A DNA stretch of 64,000 nt, taken from contig NC_053397.1 in the NCBI RefSeq assembly GCF_905171765.1, forward strand, positions 7,755,677-7,819,676, written 5' to 3'. A program made the position numbers and the translations under genes. Source of the DNA: Bufo bufo (lineage: Eukaryota; Chordata; Amphibia; Anura; Bufonidae). This document shows positions 12,480 through 24,118 of the stretch, piece after piece. The notes beneath the pieces were generated by a model that did not search any database, was not told the DNA's origin, and saw nothing but the letters and a program-made list of their open reading frames with translations. The stretch's first letter is position 1. Each line of letters opens with the position of its first letter.

Positions 12480-12692
12480 CAGTCTTGTGAAAAAATTAGG
12501 ACACCCTTTGAAAGCATGTGGTTTTTTGTAACATTTTTAATAAATGGTTATTTCATCTCCGTTTCAACAATACAGAGAGATTAAAGTAATCCAACTAAAC
12601 AAAGAAAACTGAAGAAAAGTCTTTTCAAGATCTTCTGTAAATGTCATTCTACAAAAATGCCTATTCTAACTGAGGAAAAAGATAGGACACCC
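12480..12692. repeat. Tc1 left inverted repeat
   Basis: The repeat matches the inverse of 13888-14100 except at two positions. It contains two direct copies of the aggacaccc motif (outer 12499-12507, inner at its end), the presumed transposase-binding regions. Confidence 0.9.
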
Positions 12693-12698
12693 TTGCCC

Positions 12699-13721
12699 CT
12701 AATAGCGAGTGTTACCTCCTTTGGCTGAAATAACTGCAGTGAGACGGTTCTTGTAGCCATCTACCAGTCTTCGACATCGGTCTGAGGAAATTTTACCCCA
12801 CTCCTCAATGCAGAACTTTTTCAGCTGTGAGATGTTTGAGGGGTTTCTTGCACGTACAGCCCTTTTCAAGTCACCCCACAGCATCTCAATGGGATTCAAA
12901 TCTGGACTTTGACTTGGCCATTCCAGGACTCTCCATTTCTTCTTTTTCAGCCAATCTTTGGTTGATTTACTAGTATGTTTTGGGTCATTGTCATGTTGCA
13001 TGGTCCAGTTCCGCTTCAGCTTTAATTTTCTAACTGATGGTCTCACATGTTCTTCAAGCACCTTCTGATACACAGTAGAATTCATCGTGGATTCTATGAT
13101 GGTGAGCTGACCAGGTCCTGCTGCAGCAAAGCAGCCCCAAACCATGACACTTCCACCTCCATGCTTCACAGTTGGTATGAGGTTCTTTTCTTGGAATGCT
13201 GTGTTTGGTTTACGCCAAACATGTCCTCTGCTGTTGTGTCCAAATAATTCAATTTTGGACTCATCTGTCCAAAGAACATTATTCCAGAAGTCCTGGTCTT
13301 TGTCAACTTTATCGCTGGCAAATGTCAGTCTGGCCTCAATGTTTCTCTTGGAAAGCAAAGGTTTCCTCCTTGCACACCTCCCATGCAAGTTAAACTTGTA
13401 CAGTCTCTTTCTGATTGTAGAGGCATGTACTTCTACATCAACAGTAGCCAGAGCCTGCTGTAGTTCTCGAGATGACACTTTAGGGTTTTTGGATACCTCT
13501 TTTAGCATCTTGCGGTCTGCTCTTGGGGTGAACTTGCTGGGGCGACCAGTCCTGGGCATGTTGGCAGTTGTTTTGAAAGCCCTCCACTTGTAGACTATCT
13601 TCCGGACAGTGAAATGGCTGATTTCAAAATCTTTTGAGATCTTTTTAAATCCCTTCCCAGACTCATAGGCTGCTACAATCTTTTTTCTGAAGTCCTCTGA
13701 CAGCTCTTTTGCTCTCACCAT
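12699..13721 (-). CDS. Tc1 transposase, intact (340 aa)
   Basis: DDE transposase that would bind the element's inverted repeats and cut and paste it into TA sites. I start at the ATG at 13721 (MVRAKELSED), giving 340 aa, the usual Tc1 length. An upstream in-frame ATG at 13754 would add 11 residues that do not look conserved. The N-terminal paired-type helix-turn-helix DNA-binding region covers about residues 1-110, with a GRPSKF hook-like linker near 59-64. The catalytic triad is visible: D153 (WTDESKIELFG), D244 (MQHDNDPKHTS) and E279 (SPDLNPIEMLW), with exactly 34 residues between the last two. There is no stop or frameshift, so the copy could be functional. Expression cannot be judged from sequence. 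Confidence 0.93.
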   Translation of the reverse strand: MVRAKELSEDFRKKIVAAYESGKGFKKISKDFEISHFTVRKIVYKWRAFKTTANMPRTGRPSKFTPRADRKMLKEVSKNPKVSSRELQQALATVDVEVHASTIRKRLYKFNLHGRCARRKPLLSKRNIEARLTFASDKVDKDQDFWNNVLWTDESKIELFGHNSRGHVWRKPNTAFQEKNLIPTVKHGGGSVMVWGCFAAAGPGQLTIIESTMNSTVYQKVLEEHVRPSVRKLKLKRNWTMQHDNDPKHTSKSTKDWLKKKKWRVLEWPSQSPDLNPIEMLWGDLKRAVRARNPSNISQLKKFCIEEWGKISSDRCRRLVDGYKNRLTAVISAKGGNTRY

Positions 13722-13887
13722 GGTGCTCACTCTCACTTCAACAGTCAGGAGCACACCAAACTAAATGTCTGAGGTTTAAATAGGGCAAGCCTCATTCAAC
13801 ATGCAGAGTAACGATCTACTAATTATGTGCACCTGGTGTGATATACCTGTGTGAGATCTGAGCCAATTTAAGAGGGAATACATGTGA

Positions 13888-14100
13888 GGGTGTCCTATCT
13901 TTTTCCTCAGTTAGAATAGGCATTTTTGTAGAATGACATTTACAGAAGATCTTGAAAAGACTTTTCTTCAGTTTTCTTTGTTTAGTCGGATTACTTTAAT
14001 CTCTCTGTATTGTTGAAACGGAGATGAAATAACCATTTATTAAAAATGTTACAAAAAACCACATGCTTTCAAAGGGTGTCCTAATTTTTTCACATGACTG
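13888..14100. repeat. Tc1 right inverted repeat
   Basis: Inverse of the left repeat, with two mismatches. It ends catgactg before the duplicated TA. Confidence 0.9.
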
Positions 14101-14102
14101 TA

Positions 14103-14705
14103 TAGTATATATCTATACTGTACAGTATTATTATATATACACAGAGCAGTGTATTGATATGAGACATAGAAGGTATAACACTGTAGATGCAGTGTGTACA
14201 GATTTATGTGGTCAGTTATACATTAGTCACTGTGTGTGTGAGGTACATGAGGTAGTGGTCACTGTAACTGTCTGAAGTATTATACATGAGTGAGCAATGA
14301 GTAAAAACAGGGCATGGGTCAATGCAAAGCTGATTGTGAACTTCTAATACTTGCTGTCAGGGGGTTGAAGGACCTGTGATGATGTCATCAAAGGTCCTGG
14401 CAGATGTACCTTTCAAACCTAGGAACTACACCATTTTTGGTGCAGTTCCTTTGCTAGTTCCTACAGGATCTGTGATGTTGAAGATGATGCTATCACAGGT
14501 CCTGGCAGATGAACTGTTCTAACCTGTGAACTACACTTTACACTGTGCAGTTCCCTTAAAGGACCTGTGATGACATCATCAAAGGTCCTTTAACTTTAGT
14601 AAGATAGGCAGGAGCAATTAGGGGGCAGGGCCTCTCCTCCACTATGGGCCCCTTATCCTCACGGGCCACATAGCACCTGCGTGGTCTGCCTATATGGTAC
14701 CCGCT
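14103..14705. other. Satellite tail and right flank of the hAT-type element
   Basis: 14103-14210 continues the 67-bp satellite in degenerate form. 14330-14600 holds repeated phrases of the type ggacctgtgatgatgtcatc, and ggtcctggcagatg occurs twice. Similar phrases occur in the other satellite-bearing hAT element (37095-37185), suggesting related families. No coding capacity. Confidence 0.6.
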
Positions 14706-14715
14706 GGTTCACAAC

Positions 14716-15400
14716 ACACCTTTTCTTATTCTTTCCGCCTCTTTTGTCACACATACAGTATCTTCTCTTCTTCCTCTTCTTCACCTTCTTTTCTCTGCCT
14801 CTTTTTCCTACACTTTCTATTCTTCTTCCTCCTCTTCCTAAATTGTCTCTTCCTCTTTTCAACAACTTATTTTCTTCTTCCCTTACACATTCTCTTCTTC
14901 TTTTCATCTACACTGGTCACACACTATGTTCTCTTCTTCTTCCTCTTCCTCTTCACGGACACCTTTTTTTTCCTTGTCTTCTTTTTCCTCTGTCTTTTTT
15001 TCTCTTCCTCTTTCCTCCCTATTTCTATTTATTTTTTTCATCCTCCTCTTCCAAATTTTCTCTTTCTCTTCCTATCATCTTCTTTTTTTCTTCTTGTATT
15101 TCCCCTTCATCTTCCGTTCTTCTTTCCACTACTTTGGTCACACACTATTGTCTCTTCTTCTCTACAGTATCTTCTCATCTTCTTTGGTCACACACTATTG
15201 TCTCTTCTTCTCTACAGTATCTTCTCATCTTCTTTGGTCACACACTATTGTCTCTTCTTCTCTACAGTATCTTCTCATCTTCTTTGGTCACACACTATTG
15301 TCTCTTCTTCTTCTCGTCCTATACCTTTTCTTCTTCATCCACTGCACCATGTTGTCTTCTTCCTCTTCCTTGTCCATCCCAAAACCTTATCGTTTCCTGG
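14716..15400. repeat. Polypyrimidine tract with a 50-bp tandem repeat
   Basis: C/T-rich sequence like 4385-4975. Within it, 15131-15310 is a tandem repeat of exactly 50 bp (starting ctttggtcacacactattgt, repeating at 15133, 15183, 15233 and 15283, the last partial). Long Ser/Phe/Leu frames here are compositional artefacts. Confidence 0.9.
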
Positions 15401-17730
15401 GTTCTCGGTAAGGTGAAATTCTCAGAATTAACTAGGATGAAGTTCCATTGGTTTGAATGGTCAGGTTCACAGAGATGTTTCACCTCTCCTGACATACTTG
15501 CAGTTCCCATGAAACTACAATTCTGGAGAATCTTTTCTCATAACTTTATATTGTGTAGTTCCTCTGTTATTCTTCCTATAAATTTATGAATGAAATAATT
15601 TGGTGTGATCATTCCCCTTGTCACAGGCACAATCCTTACGGCTTCTTTCACAGTCAGCACTGATTGGACACTGCCTGGAGACACGCCTCTAAAGGGTAAC
15701 ACCCAGTGGTCAATTTATTCATACATTTGTAGTAGGAATATCAGAGGAATGGCACAACTCCAGAATAGTCCTGAATTGTTATTTTAAACAGATATTGATC
15801 ATAATCAATGACAAATAAAAAATAAAAAAATCAGAACCTTCAATTGTCGAATCTCCCAAAAACATGGATATACACAATGAGTGTTCCTCTAAATGACTAA
15901 TCTGACCCCACATTTCATCCGAGAGCGATGAGGTCTGGACTCTCAAGTCTATTCGGTGGCCAGTAGAGCCCCATATGGACATATGCCCTACCCTTATTAC
16001 TGACTGTCATGGCGGAGCTCGACTACTATGGTTAATTTGGTGTCCAAATGAAATAACTTGTAGCAACTAAATAATTACGGTGTGTGTGTGTATGTGTGTG
16101 TGTGTGGGGGGGGGGGTGTGATGGTTACTGGTTCCCAGGTGCTAAGTAATGGCAAAGACATTGGGGGATCCAAAAATGTTGCTCTGATATGAAAGAGTCT
16201 GATAGAGAAAGGGTTAAAAAAAAAATCTAAAATGAGATGTAATATTTTGTAACGTTCCGTTCGGACGAGTTGAATGGAATAAAAGGTGTTTTTATTCTTT
16301 TTATTGTGGAATGTGTCATCTCCATGGAAACGCAAGGCCAAGATGGTGTTTTAGGAATGCGGGCCCTTAAATCTTACCTTTGTTTTCTCCTTCCCTAAGG
16401 GTTTAATTGTTCCTCCTCCAGACTGCATTGTCCTCCAAAAAGAATAGAAATTTTTGTATAAGAACATTCCTTTTACACAAGTTTTCATAGAGTTGCCCGG
16501 AGCCTGCCGCAAAGTCTCCTGTAATTACTTTCACTCCATCATTTGTTATGATTTGTCCTTGACGAATTTACGGTTTTATGTCTTAAACTATTCATATTTC
16601 TGCTTCTCGCTCAGTGTCTGCCATGAAATTGGAAACCAAAAATTTGACTTGACTAGACCCATGTTGACTACTAATATCTTGTGCCTTCCGCTCTTCTGTA
16701 CTAGTCCCCTGTTGGATTCCTTTCACGATGGCCGCCACATCTCAGACTTTCCCATACGGAGCACTGGAGGAAACCCTCATCCACTGTCCTCCATTCATTG
16801 TGTCTTAAACTACATGGGGACGTTTGACACAGTGGCGTCCATCATGACAGAACTCTGACGGGGACCAGAAAGGAGGACGAGAGGCAGCATGGGAGGAACG
16901 CAGGGCACTAGCAATGTGGACTATTCTGTCAAATTTTAGGTTTGGACTGGATGGACACTTTAAAATCTAGTTGTCTAAAAATTGGAAACAATTCTTTAAG
17001 TGCACCTACAGTTGAATTTTTCGGTAGTGTCTACACAGACAATAAACTTGTAATTCTTGTTAAAGAAAATGCCTCTTTCTCCACTTATCAGGTGTCTCTT
17101 TCCCCTCTACCTGGCTATTGCATTGTTTGTAACTGCTCAAAATCTCTGCACTCACTGAAAAACAAGGACATATCATCTTACACTAAGGATGGGAGGTGGT
17201 GGAGAGAGGGAGCTGCTTGCACACAGAGACTCTTCTGCTGCATGGACTACAGAGCTTGACTGGGGCAGAACTCATGCTTCTCTTGGACAGTGATCGGGAC
17301 CTTCTGAGAAGTTCACCAGAAGCAAATGCAGGGAGTGCGGTGCTCCTGAGTGCGGCAGAATATCATAGCAGCAAGTGTCCGAAGCAGCTGAAATGGAGGC
17401 TGCAGACAGAGAAAACTGCGGAAGAATACTTGATCCAGGTGACACTTTGGCCTGGACTCTGGAGTACTGATAGACAGGAGAAGGGAAGTGAGCAGGGCCT
17501 CCTTATGATATCAGCTAATGGCGAGCACCACAGCAGGACCCCCGATATCACTGATCTCTGCAAACCACAATCTAACAAGGAAACCCAGGGCCGTCCCTCC
17601 ATGATGGAGCGCCAGCGAGGAGGGGGTTAACAGTAACGTACAGCCGGGGGCAGGAAACGGATGAAGGTTGTGTCTGCGCCACAAATGAGGCTTTATGTGT
17701 AACACGCAGAACCCCCACACCTGTAACGCC
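15401..17730. other. No gene seen; scattered repeat-like DNA
   Basis: No recognisable exon. There is a GT-rich microsatellite at 16080-16119 (gtgtgt then a G run). 15440-15700 and 17160-17480 have the look of anonymous dispersed repeats. The frame at 17196-17630 resembles no family I know. Confidence 0.5.
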
Positions 17731-17734
17731 ACAA

Positions 17735-17960
17735 TTTTTATGCAGATATATAGCGCTACTCCACAGCGCTTTACAGACATTAGCATCAGGCTGACCCCAG
17801 TGGGGCTGCCAATCTAAGGTCCCCATGTGTGTCTGTAGAGTGTGGGAGAAAACCCAGGCAAACATGGGGAGAACATACAGACTCCATGCAGATGTTGTCC
17901 TTAGTCGGATTGAAACCTAGGACCCCAGTGCTGCAAGGCACCAGTGCTAACCACTGAGCC
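17735..17960 (-). repeat. tRNA-derived SINE, minus strand
   Basis: Read on the minus strand, a tRNA-like head (GTGGCTCAGTGGTTAGCA, then a degenerate B-box GGTTTCAATCC at plus-strand 17908-17918) leads into a body with a CATGTTTGCCTGGGTTTTC-type segment. The tail includes GCGCTGTGGAGTAGCGCTA. This body and tail are familiar from vertebrate tRNA-SINEs whose 3' end derives from an L2/CR1-type LINE. The A-box end abuts, and appears to seed, the 18-bp minisatellite that follows. Confidence 0.7.
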
Positions 17961-18462
17961 ACTGCTAACCACTGAGCCACCGCTAACCACCGAGCCACCG
18001 CTAACCACGAGCCACTGCTAACCACTGAGCCACCGCTAATCACTGAGTCACTGCTCACCACCGAGCCACCGCTCACCACCGAGCCACCGCTAACCACCGA
18101 GCCACCGCTAATCACTGAGTCACTGCTAACCACTGAGCCATCGCTCACCACCTCACCACTGCTCACCACCAAGCCACTGCTAACCACCGAGCCATCGCTA
18201 ATCACTGAGCCACCGCTAACCACGAGCTATCACTCACCACTGAGCCACCGCTAACCGCCGAGCCACCGCTAACCACCGAGCCACCGCTAATCACTGAGTC
18301 ACTGCTAACCACTGAGGCATCGCTCACCACCGCTCACCACCGAGCCACCGCTAACCACCGAGCCACCGCTAACCACTGAGCCACCGCTAACCACTGAGCC
18401 ACCGCTCACCACCGAGCCATCGCTAATCACTGAGCCATCGCTAGGATTGCTAACCACCGAGT
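17950..18462. repeat. 18-bp minisatellite made of SINE A-box sequence
   Basis: About 28 copies of gctaaccaccgagccacc with C/T and A/G variants. On the minus strand each copy reads GGTGGCTCAGTGGTTAGC, the head of the adjoining SINE including its A-box-like core. The first copies grade without a break into the SINE. The Gly/Ser/Val frames across it are artefacts of the 18-bp period. Confidence 0.9.
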
Positions 18463-18541
18463 CATTTACACCCGAAATCCTAGAGATAGGGGGACGCAGC
18501 ATCTAAGAACCACACAGGACTACAGTCCCCATCAAGTTCAT

Positions 18542-20566
18542 CATGTGTGGTACTGTCTGCTGAGCTGTGTATCTAATCCTATCATATGTGATACTGTCTG
18601 CTGAGCTGTGTATCTAATCCTATCATATGTGATACTGTCTGCTGAGCTGTGTATCTAATCCTATCATATGTGATACTGTCTGCTGAGCTGTGTATCTAAT
18701 CCTGTCCTGTGTGATACAGTCTGCTGAGCTGTGTATCTAATCCTATCCTGTGTGATACTGTCTGCTGAGCTGTGTATCTAATCCTATCCTGTGTGATACT
18801 GTCTGCTGAGCTGTGTATCTAATCCTGTCCTGTGTGATTCTGTCTGCTGAGCTGTGTATCTAATCCTCTCCTGTGTGATACTCCCTGCTGAGCTGTGTAT
18901 CTAATCCTATCCTGTGTGATACTGTCTGCTGAGCTGTGTATCTAATCCTATCATGTGTGATACTGTCTGCTGAGCTGTGTATCTAATCCTGTCCTGTGTG
19001 ATACTGTCTGCTGAGCTGTGTATCTAATCCTCTCCTGTGTGATACTCCCTGCTGAGCTGTGTATCTAATCCTATCCTGTGTGATACTGTCTGCTGAGCTG
19101 TGTATCTAATCCTATCCTGTGTGATACTGTCTGCTGAGCTGTGTATCTAATCCTATCCTGTGTGATACTGTCTGCTGAGCTGTGTATCTAATCCTATCCT
19201 GTGTGATTCTGTCTGCTGAACTACTGTATCTAATCCTATCCTGTGTGATACTGACTGCTGAGCTGTGTATCTAATCCTATCCTGTGTGATACTGACTGCT
19301 GAGCTGTGTATCTAATCCTATCCTGTGTGATTCTGTCTGCTGAGCTGTGTATCTAATCCTATCCTGTGTGATTCTGTCTGCTGAACTACTGTATCTAATC
19401 CTATCCTGTGTGATACTGACTGCTGAGCTGTGTATCTAATCCTATCCTGTGTGATACTGTCTGCTGAGCTGTGTATCTAATCCTATCCTGTGTGATACAG
19501 TCTGCTGAGCTGTGTATCTAATCCTATCCTGTGTGATACAGTCTGCTGAGCTGTGTATCTAATCCTATCCTGTGTGATACTGACTGCTGAGCTGTGTATC
19601 TAATCCTATCCTGTGTGATACTGTCTGTTGATGTGTGTATCTAATCCTGTCCCGTGTGATACTGTCTGCTGAGCTGTGTATCTAATCCTCTCCTGTGTGA
19701 TACTGTCTGCTGAGCTGTGTATCTAATCCTATCCTGTGTGATACTGTCTGCTGAGCTGTGTATCTAATCCTATCCTGTGTGATACTGTCTGTTGATGTGT
19801 GTATCTAATCCTGTCCTGTGTGATACTGTCTGCTGAGCTGTGTATCTAATCCTGTCCTGTGTGATACTGTCTGCTGAGCTATGTATCTAATCCTATCCTG
19901 TGTGATACTGTCTGCTGAGCTGTGTATCTAATCCTATCCTGTGTGATACTGTCTGCTGAGCTGTGTATCTAATCCTCTCCTGTGTGATACTGTCTGCTGA
20001 GCTGTGTATCTAATCCTATCTTGTGTGATACTGACTGCTGAGCTGTGTATCTAATCCTATCCTGTGTGATACTGACTGCTGAGCTGTGTATCTAATCCTA
20101 TCCTGTGTGATACTGTCTGCTGAGCTGTGTATCTAATCCTATCCTGTGTGATACTGTCTGCTGAGCTGTGTATCTAATCCTATCCTGTGTGATACTGTCT
20201 GCTGAGCTGTGTATCTAATCCTATCCTGTGTGATACTGTCTGCTGAGCTGTGTATCTAATCCTGTCCTGTGTGATACTGTCTGCTGAGCTGTGTATCTAA
20301 TCCTATCCTGTGTGATACTGTCTGCTGAGCTGTGTATCTAATCCTGTCCTGTGTGATACTGTCTGCTGAGCTGTGTATCTAATCCTGTCCTGTGTGATAC
20401 TGTCTGCTGAGCTGTGTATCTAATCCTATCCTGTGTGATACTGTCTGCTGAGCTGTGTATCCAATCCTATCCTGTGTGATACTGACTGCTGAGCTGTGTA
20501 TCTAATCCTATCCTGTGTGATACTGTCTGCTGAGCTGTGTATCTAATCCTGTCCTGTGTGATACTG
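18542..20566. repeat. 41-bp minisatellite, about 49 copies
   Basis: The unit is tgtgatactgtctgctgagc followed by tgtgtatctaatcctatcctg. Variants alternate in the ATCC(T/A/G)TC part and in the tgtctg/tgactg/tccctg positions. Blocks recur in order, for example ctctcctgtgtgatactccc at 18866 and 19030. No long frame. Confidence 0.95.
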
Positions 20567-21254
20567 TTGGTAGGCCCCTCCTTAACCGCGTTGCTGGTTG
20601 ATTATGGTTCCTTTGTCTGGCAGGTTATTTTTCACATCTGACACCCCGGAGATTCTCGCTCGCGGTGCGGTTGTCAGGATAAGGAGACTTTCTGTTCTAC
20701 AGTTTTATTAAAGGTTGATGGAGAATTACAAGCAGATAGGTTTCCGCGATCCGCACGTCTATCCCGAGCGCAGACGCCTGTAAAGGTCACTGTAAAGGTC
20801 AGAGGGACATCGGAGGTTTGCATCAGTGATTTATAGAGGAGATTTCTGCGCCACGTATTGATAAAGAAGACAGTGAATGTGAAGATACGGGGTGGTGGCT
20901 TCTCATTACTGCAGCTTCGTGACAATGTGTTATCAAATCTTATGTCATTAGAATCTCTATATGTCATTTACTAAAATCACTATAAAATCACTTTCCACAC
21001 CCAAGATCCTGCACCCCAAAGACAAGCAATGTCTGTGGTTGACACTTAGGGTTTAATCCCAGGGTGGTTCTACAGCTGGCATAGAGGAGCCCGGGGCCCC
21101 ACTGTACCTCCCATGCCTCTGATTTCATAAGGAGGTTTTTCTGTTGTATTCAGGGGATGCTCCAGACGTATGGGGGGTATCAGGAGCTCTTCTCCTAGGA
21201 GCCTGTGCAACAGTGCAGAGAGGTTTGTATATCTCTGTACTACAGAGGCCACAG
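20567..21254. other. No gene seen
   Basis: Mixed DNA between two arrays. 21085-21120 has a gagcccggggccccactgtacc block like the gggcccc-rich ends of the hAT elements elsewhere in the window, but no terminus can be drawn. Confidence 0.45.
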
Positions 21255-24060
21255 GGGTTCTATGCACTGTGTACTGGTTCTATGTACTGTGTACGGGTTC
21301 TATGTACTGTATACTGGCTCTATGCACTGTGTACAGGTTCTATGTACTGTGTACTGGTTCTATGTACTGTATACTGGCTCTATGCACTGTGTACGGGTTC
21401 TATGTACTGTATACGGGTTCTATGTACTGTGTACTGGTTCTATGCACTGTGTACTGGTTCTATGTACTGTATACGGGTTCTATGTACTGTGTACGGGTTC
21501 TATGCACTGTGTACGGGTTCTATGTACTGTATACGGGTTCTATGTACTGTGTACGGGTTCTATGTACTGTGTACTGGTTCTATGTACTGTGTACTGGTTC
21601 TATGCACTGTGTACGGGTTCTATGTACTGTATACGGGTTCTATGTACTGTGTACTGGTTCTATGTACTGTGTACTGGTTCTATGCACTGTGTACTGGTTC
21701 TATGTACTGTGTACTGGTTCTATGTACTGTGTACTGGTTCTATGCACTGTGTACTGGTTCTATGTACTGTGTATTGGTTCTATGCACTGTATACGTGTTC
21801 TATGTACTGTGTACTGGTTCTATGCACTGTGTACTGGTTCTATGTACTGTGTATTGGTTCTATGCACTGTGTACTGGTTTTATGTACTGTGTACTGGTTT
21901 TATGTACTGTGTACTGGTTCTATGCACTGTGTACTAGTTCTATGTACTGTGTACGGGTTCTATGTACTGTGTACGGGTTCTATGTACTGTGTACGGGTTC
22001 TATGTACTGTGTACGGGTTCTATGTACTGTGTACGGGTTCTATGTACTGTATACGTGTTCTATGCACTGTGTACGGGTTCTATGCACTGTGTACGGGTTC
22101 TATGCACTGTGTACTGGTTCTATGTACTGTGTATTGGTTCTATGTACTGTGTATTGGTTCTATGTACTGTGTACTGGGTCTATGCACTGTGTACTAGTTC
22201 TATGTACTGTGTATGGGTTCTATGTACTGTGTACGGGTTCTATGTACTGTGTATTGGTTCTATGCACTGTATACGTGTTCTATGTACTGTGTACTGGTTC
22301 TATGTACTGTATAAGGGTTTTATGTACTGTGTACTGGTTCTATGTACTGTGTATTGGTTCTATGCACTGTATATGGGTTCTGTGTACTGGTTCTATGTAC
22401 TGTGTACTGCTTCAATGTACTGTGTACTGGTTCTATGCACTGTGTACTGGTTCTATGTACTGTGTACTGGTTCTATGTACTGTGTACTGGTTCTATGTAC
22501 TGTGTACTGGTTCTATGCACTGTGTACTAGTTCTATGTACTGTGTACTGGTTCTATGTACTGTGTACGGGTTCTATGTACTGTGTACTGGTTCTATGTAC
22601 TGTGTACTGGTTCTATGTACTGTGTATTGGTTCTATGCACTGTATACGTGTTCTATGTACTGTGTACTGGTTCTATGCACGGTGTACTGGTTCTATGTAC
22701 TGTGTACTGGTTCTATGTACTGTGTACTGGTTCTATGTACTGTGTACTGGTTCTATGTACTGTATAAGGGTTCTATGTACTGTGTACTGGTTCTATGTAC
22801 TGTGTATTGGTTCTATGCACTGTATATGGGTTCTGTGTACTGGTTCTATGTACTGTGTACTGCTTCAATGTACTGTGTACTGGTTCTATGCACTGTGTAC
22901 TGGTTCTATGTACTGTGTACTGGTTCTATACACTTTGTACTGGTACTGTGTACTGGTTCTATGCACTATGTACTGGTTCTGTGTACTGGTTCTATGTACT
23001 GTATACTGGCTCTATGCACTGTGTATTGATTCTATATACTGTCTACTAGTTCTATGCACTGTGTACTGGTTCTATATATTGTATACTGGCTCTATGCACT
23101 GTGTACTGGTTCTATGCACTGTGTACTGATTCTATATACTGTGTACTGGTTCTATACACTGTGTACTGATTCTATATACTGTGTACTGATTCTATATACT
23201 GTGTACTGGTTCTATGCACTGTGTACTGGTTCTATATATTGTATACTGGCTCTATGCACTGTGTACTGGTTCTATATACTGTGTACTGGTTCTATGTACT
23301 GTGTACTGGTTCTATACACTGTGTACTGGTTCTATGCACTATGTACTGGTTCTGTGTACTGATTCTATATACTGTGTACTGGTTCTATGCACTGTGTACT
23401 GGTTCTATATATTGTATACTGGCTCTATGCACTGTGTACTGGTTCTATATACTGTGTACTGGCTCTATGCACTGTGTACTGATTCTATACACTGTGTACT
23501 GGTTCTAAACACTGTGTACTGGTTATATGTACTGTGTACTGGTTCTGTATACTGGCTCTATGCACTGTGTACTGGTTCTATGCACTGTGTACTGGTTCTA
23601 TGCACTGTGTACTGGTTCTAAACACTGTGTACTGGTTCTGTGCACTGTGTACTGGTTCTATGCACTGTGTACTGGTTCTATGCACTGTGTACTGATTCTA
23701 TATACTGTGTACTGGTTCTATACACTGTGCACTGGTTCTATACACTGTGTACTAGTTTTATATATTGTATACTGGCTCTATGCACTGTGTACTGGATCTA
23801 TATACTGTGTTCTGGTTCTATATACTATGTACTGGTTCTATACACTGTGTACTGATTCTAAACACTGTGTACTGGTTCTATATACTGAATACTGGCTCTA
23901 TGCACTGTGTACTGGTTCTATACACTGTGTACTGGTTCTATGTACTGTATACTGGCTCAATGCACTGTGTACTAGCTCTATACACTGTGTACTGGCTCTA
24001 TACACTGTGTACTGGTTCTATGTACTGTGTACTGGCTCTGTGCACAGTGTACTGTCTCTA
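21255..24060. repeat. 20-bp minisatellite array, about 140 copies
   Basis: The unit is tatgtactgtgtactggttc, with tatgcactg, atacgg and ttggttc variants. Most of the first half keeps a strict 20-bp period. A shortened unit at 22381 recurs at 22832 in the same context (offset about 450), showing block duplication. Towards the right end, ggctc variants increase, resembling the array at 27576. Because 20 is not a multiple of 3 and the unit lacks plus-strand stops, frames up to 661 codons arise by chance. Confidence 0.95.
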
Positions 24061-24098
24061 CGCGATATAGAGGGCCCTAGGAGGGAGCCAACGTTGCA
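24059..24098 (+). repeat. 5' LTR remnant (last ~40 bp)
   Basis: Aligns with 27532-27575 of the 3' LTR (cgcgat, agagggccct and gttgca shared), with a 6-bp gap (ctatat) and several substitutions. That is more divergence than expected for a recent insertion. Confidence 0.6.
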
Positions 24099-24118
24099 AT
24101 TTTGGCATCACGAACAGG
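24099..24118 (+). promoter_or_regulatory. Putative primer-binding site
   Basis: TGGCATCACGAACAGG lies three to four bases after the LTR end. TGG is the complement of a tRNA CCA end. The priming tRNA is not identified. Confidence 0.4.

Larger units (their letters stand above)
12480..14100 (-). mobile_element. Complete, nearly perfect Tc1 transposon, 1621 bp
   Basis: The element is flanked by TA (12478-12479 and 14101-14102) and begins cagtcttgtgaaaaaattag. Its inverted repeats are long: 12480-12692 and 13888-14100 differ by only two substitutions in ~213 bp (T/A at base 6, and one A/G). The motif aggacaccc occurs near the outer and the inner end of each repeat, as expected for IR/DR elements. 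It encodes one intact transposase on the minus strand. It inserted into the 67-bp satellite, which continues in degenerate form at 14103. The low terminal divergence points to a recent insertion. Confidence 0.95.
5402..14705. mobile_element. hAT-type element expanded to 9.3 kb by an internal satellite
   Basis: The left end caggggcgtacatagaaat faces a degenerate right end, atatggtacccgct (through 14705). Both sides carry the same 8-bp duplication, ggttcaca (5394-5401 and 14706-14713). hAT elements make 8-bp duplications and begin CAGG. Non-satellite DNA is limited to about 5402-5597 and 14211-14705, both with gggcccc blocks. There is no hAT transposase, so this is a non-autonomous copy. Nearly all its length is the 63/67-bp satellite, plus a Tc1 insertion at 12480-14100. 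Loss of one terminal G on the right must be assumed for the duplication to abut exactly. Confidence 0.7.

Noticed and set aside
5568..12517. Very long minus-strand ORFs (up to 1192, 759 and 510 aa)
   Set aside because: They are translations of the 63/67-bp satellite, whose minus strand has no stop in any frame. The same peptide motifs appear in all frames and unit lengths are not multiples of three.
17786..18502. Gly/Ser/Val repeat ORFs resembling structural proteins
   Set aside because: The 18-bp period gives a six-residue repeat; the origin is SINE-derived minisatellite.
18542..20566. CRISPR array
   Set aside because: Head-to-tail repeats without unique spacers, in a eukaryotic repeat context. 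The same holds for all other arrays here.
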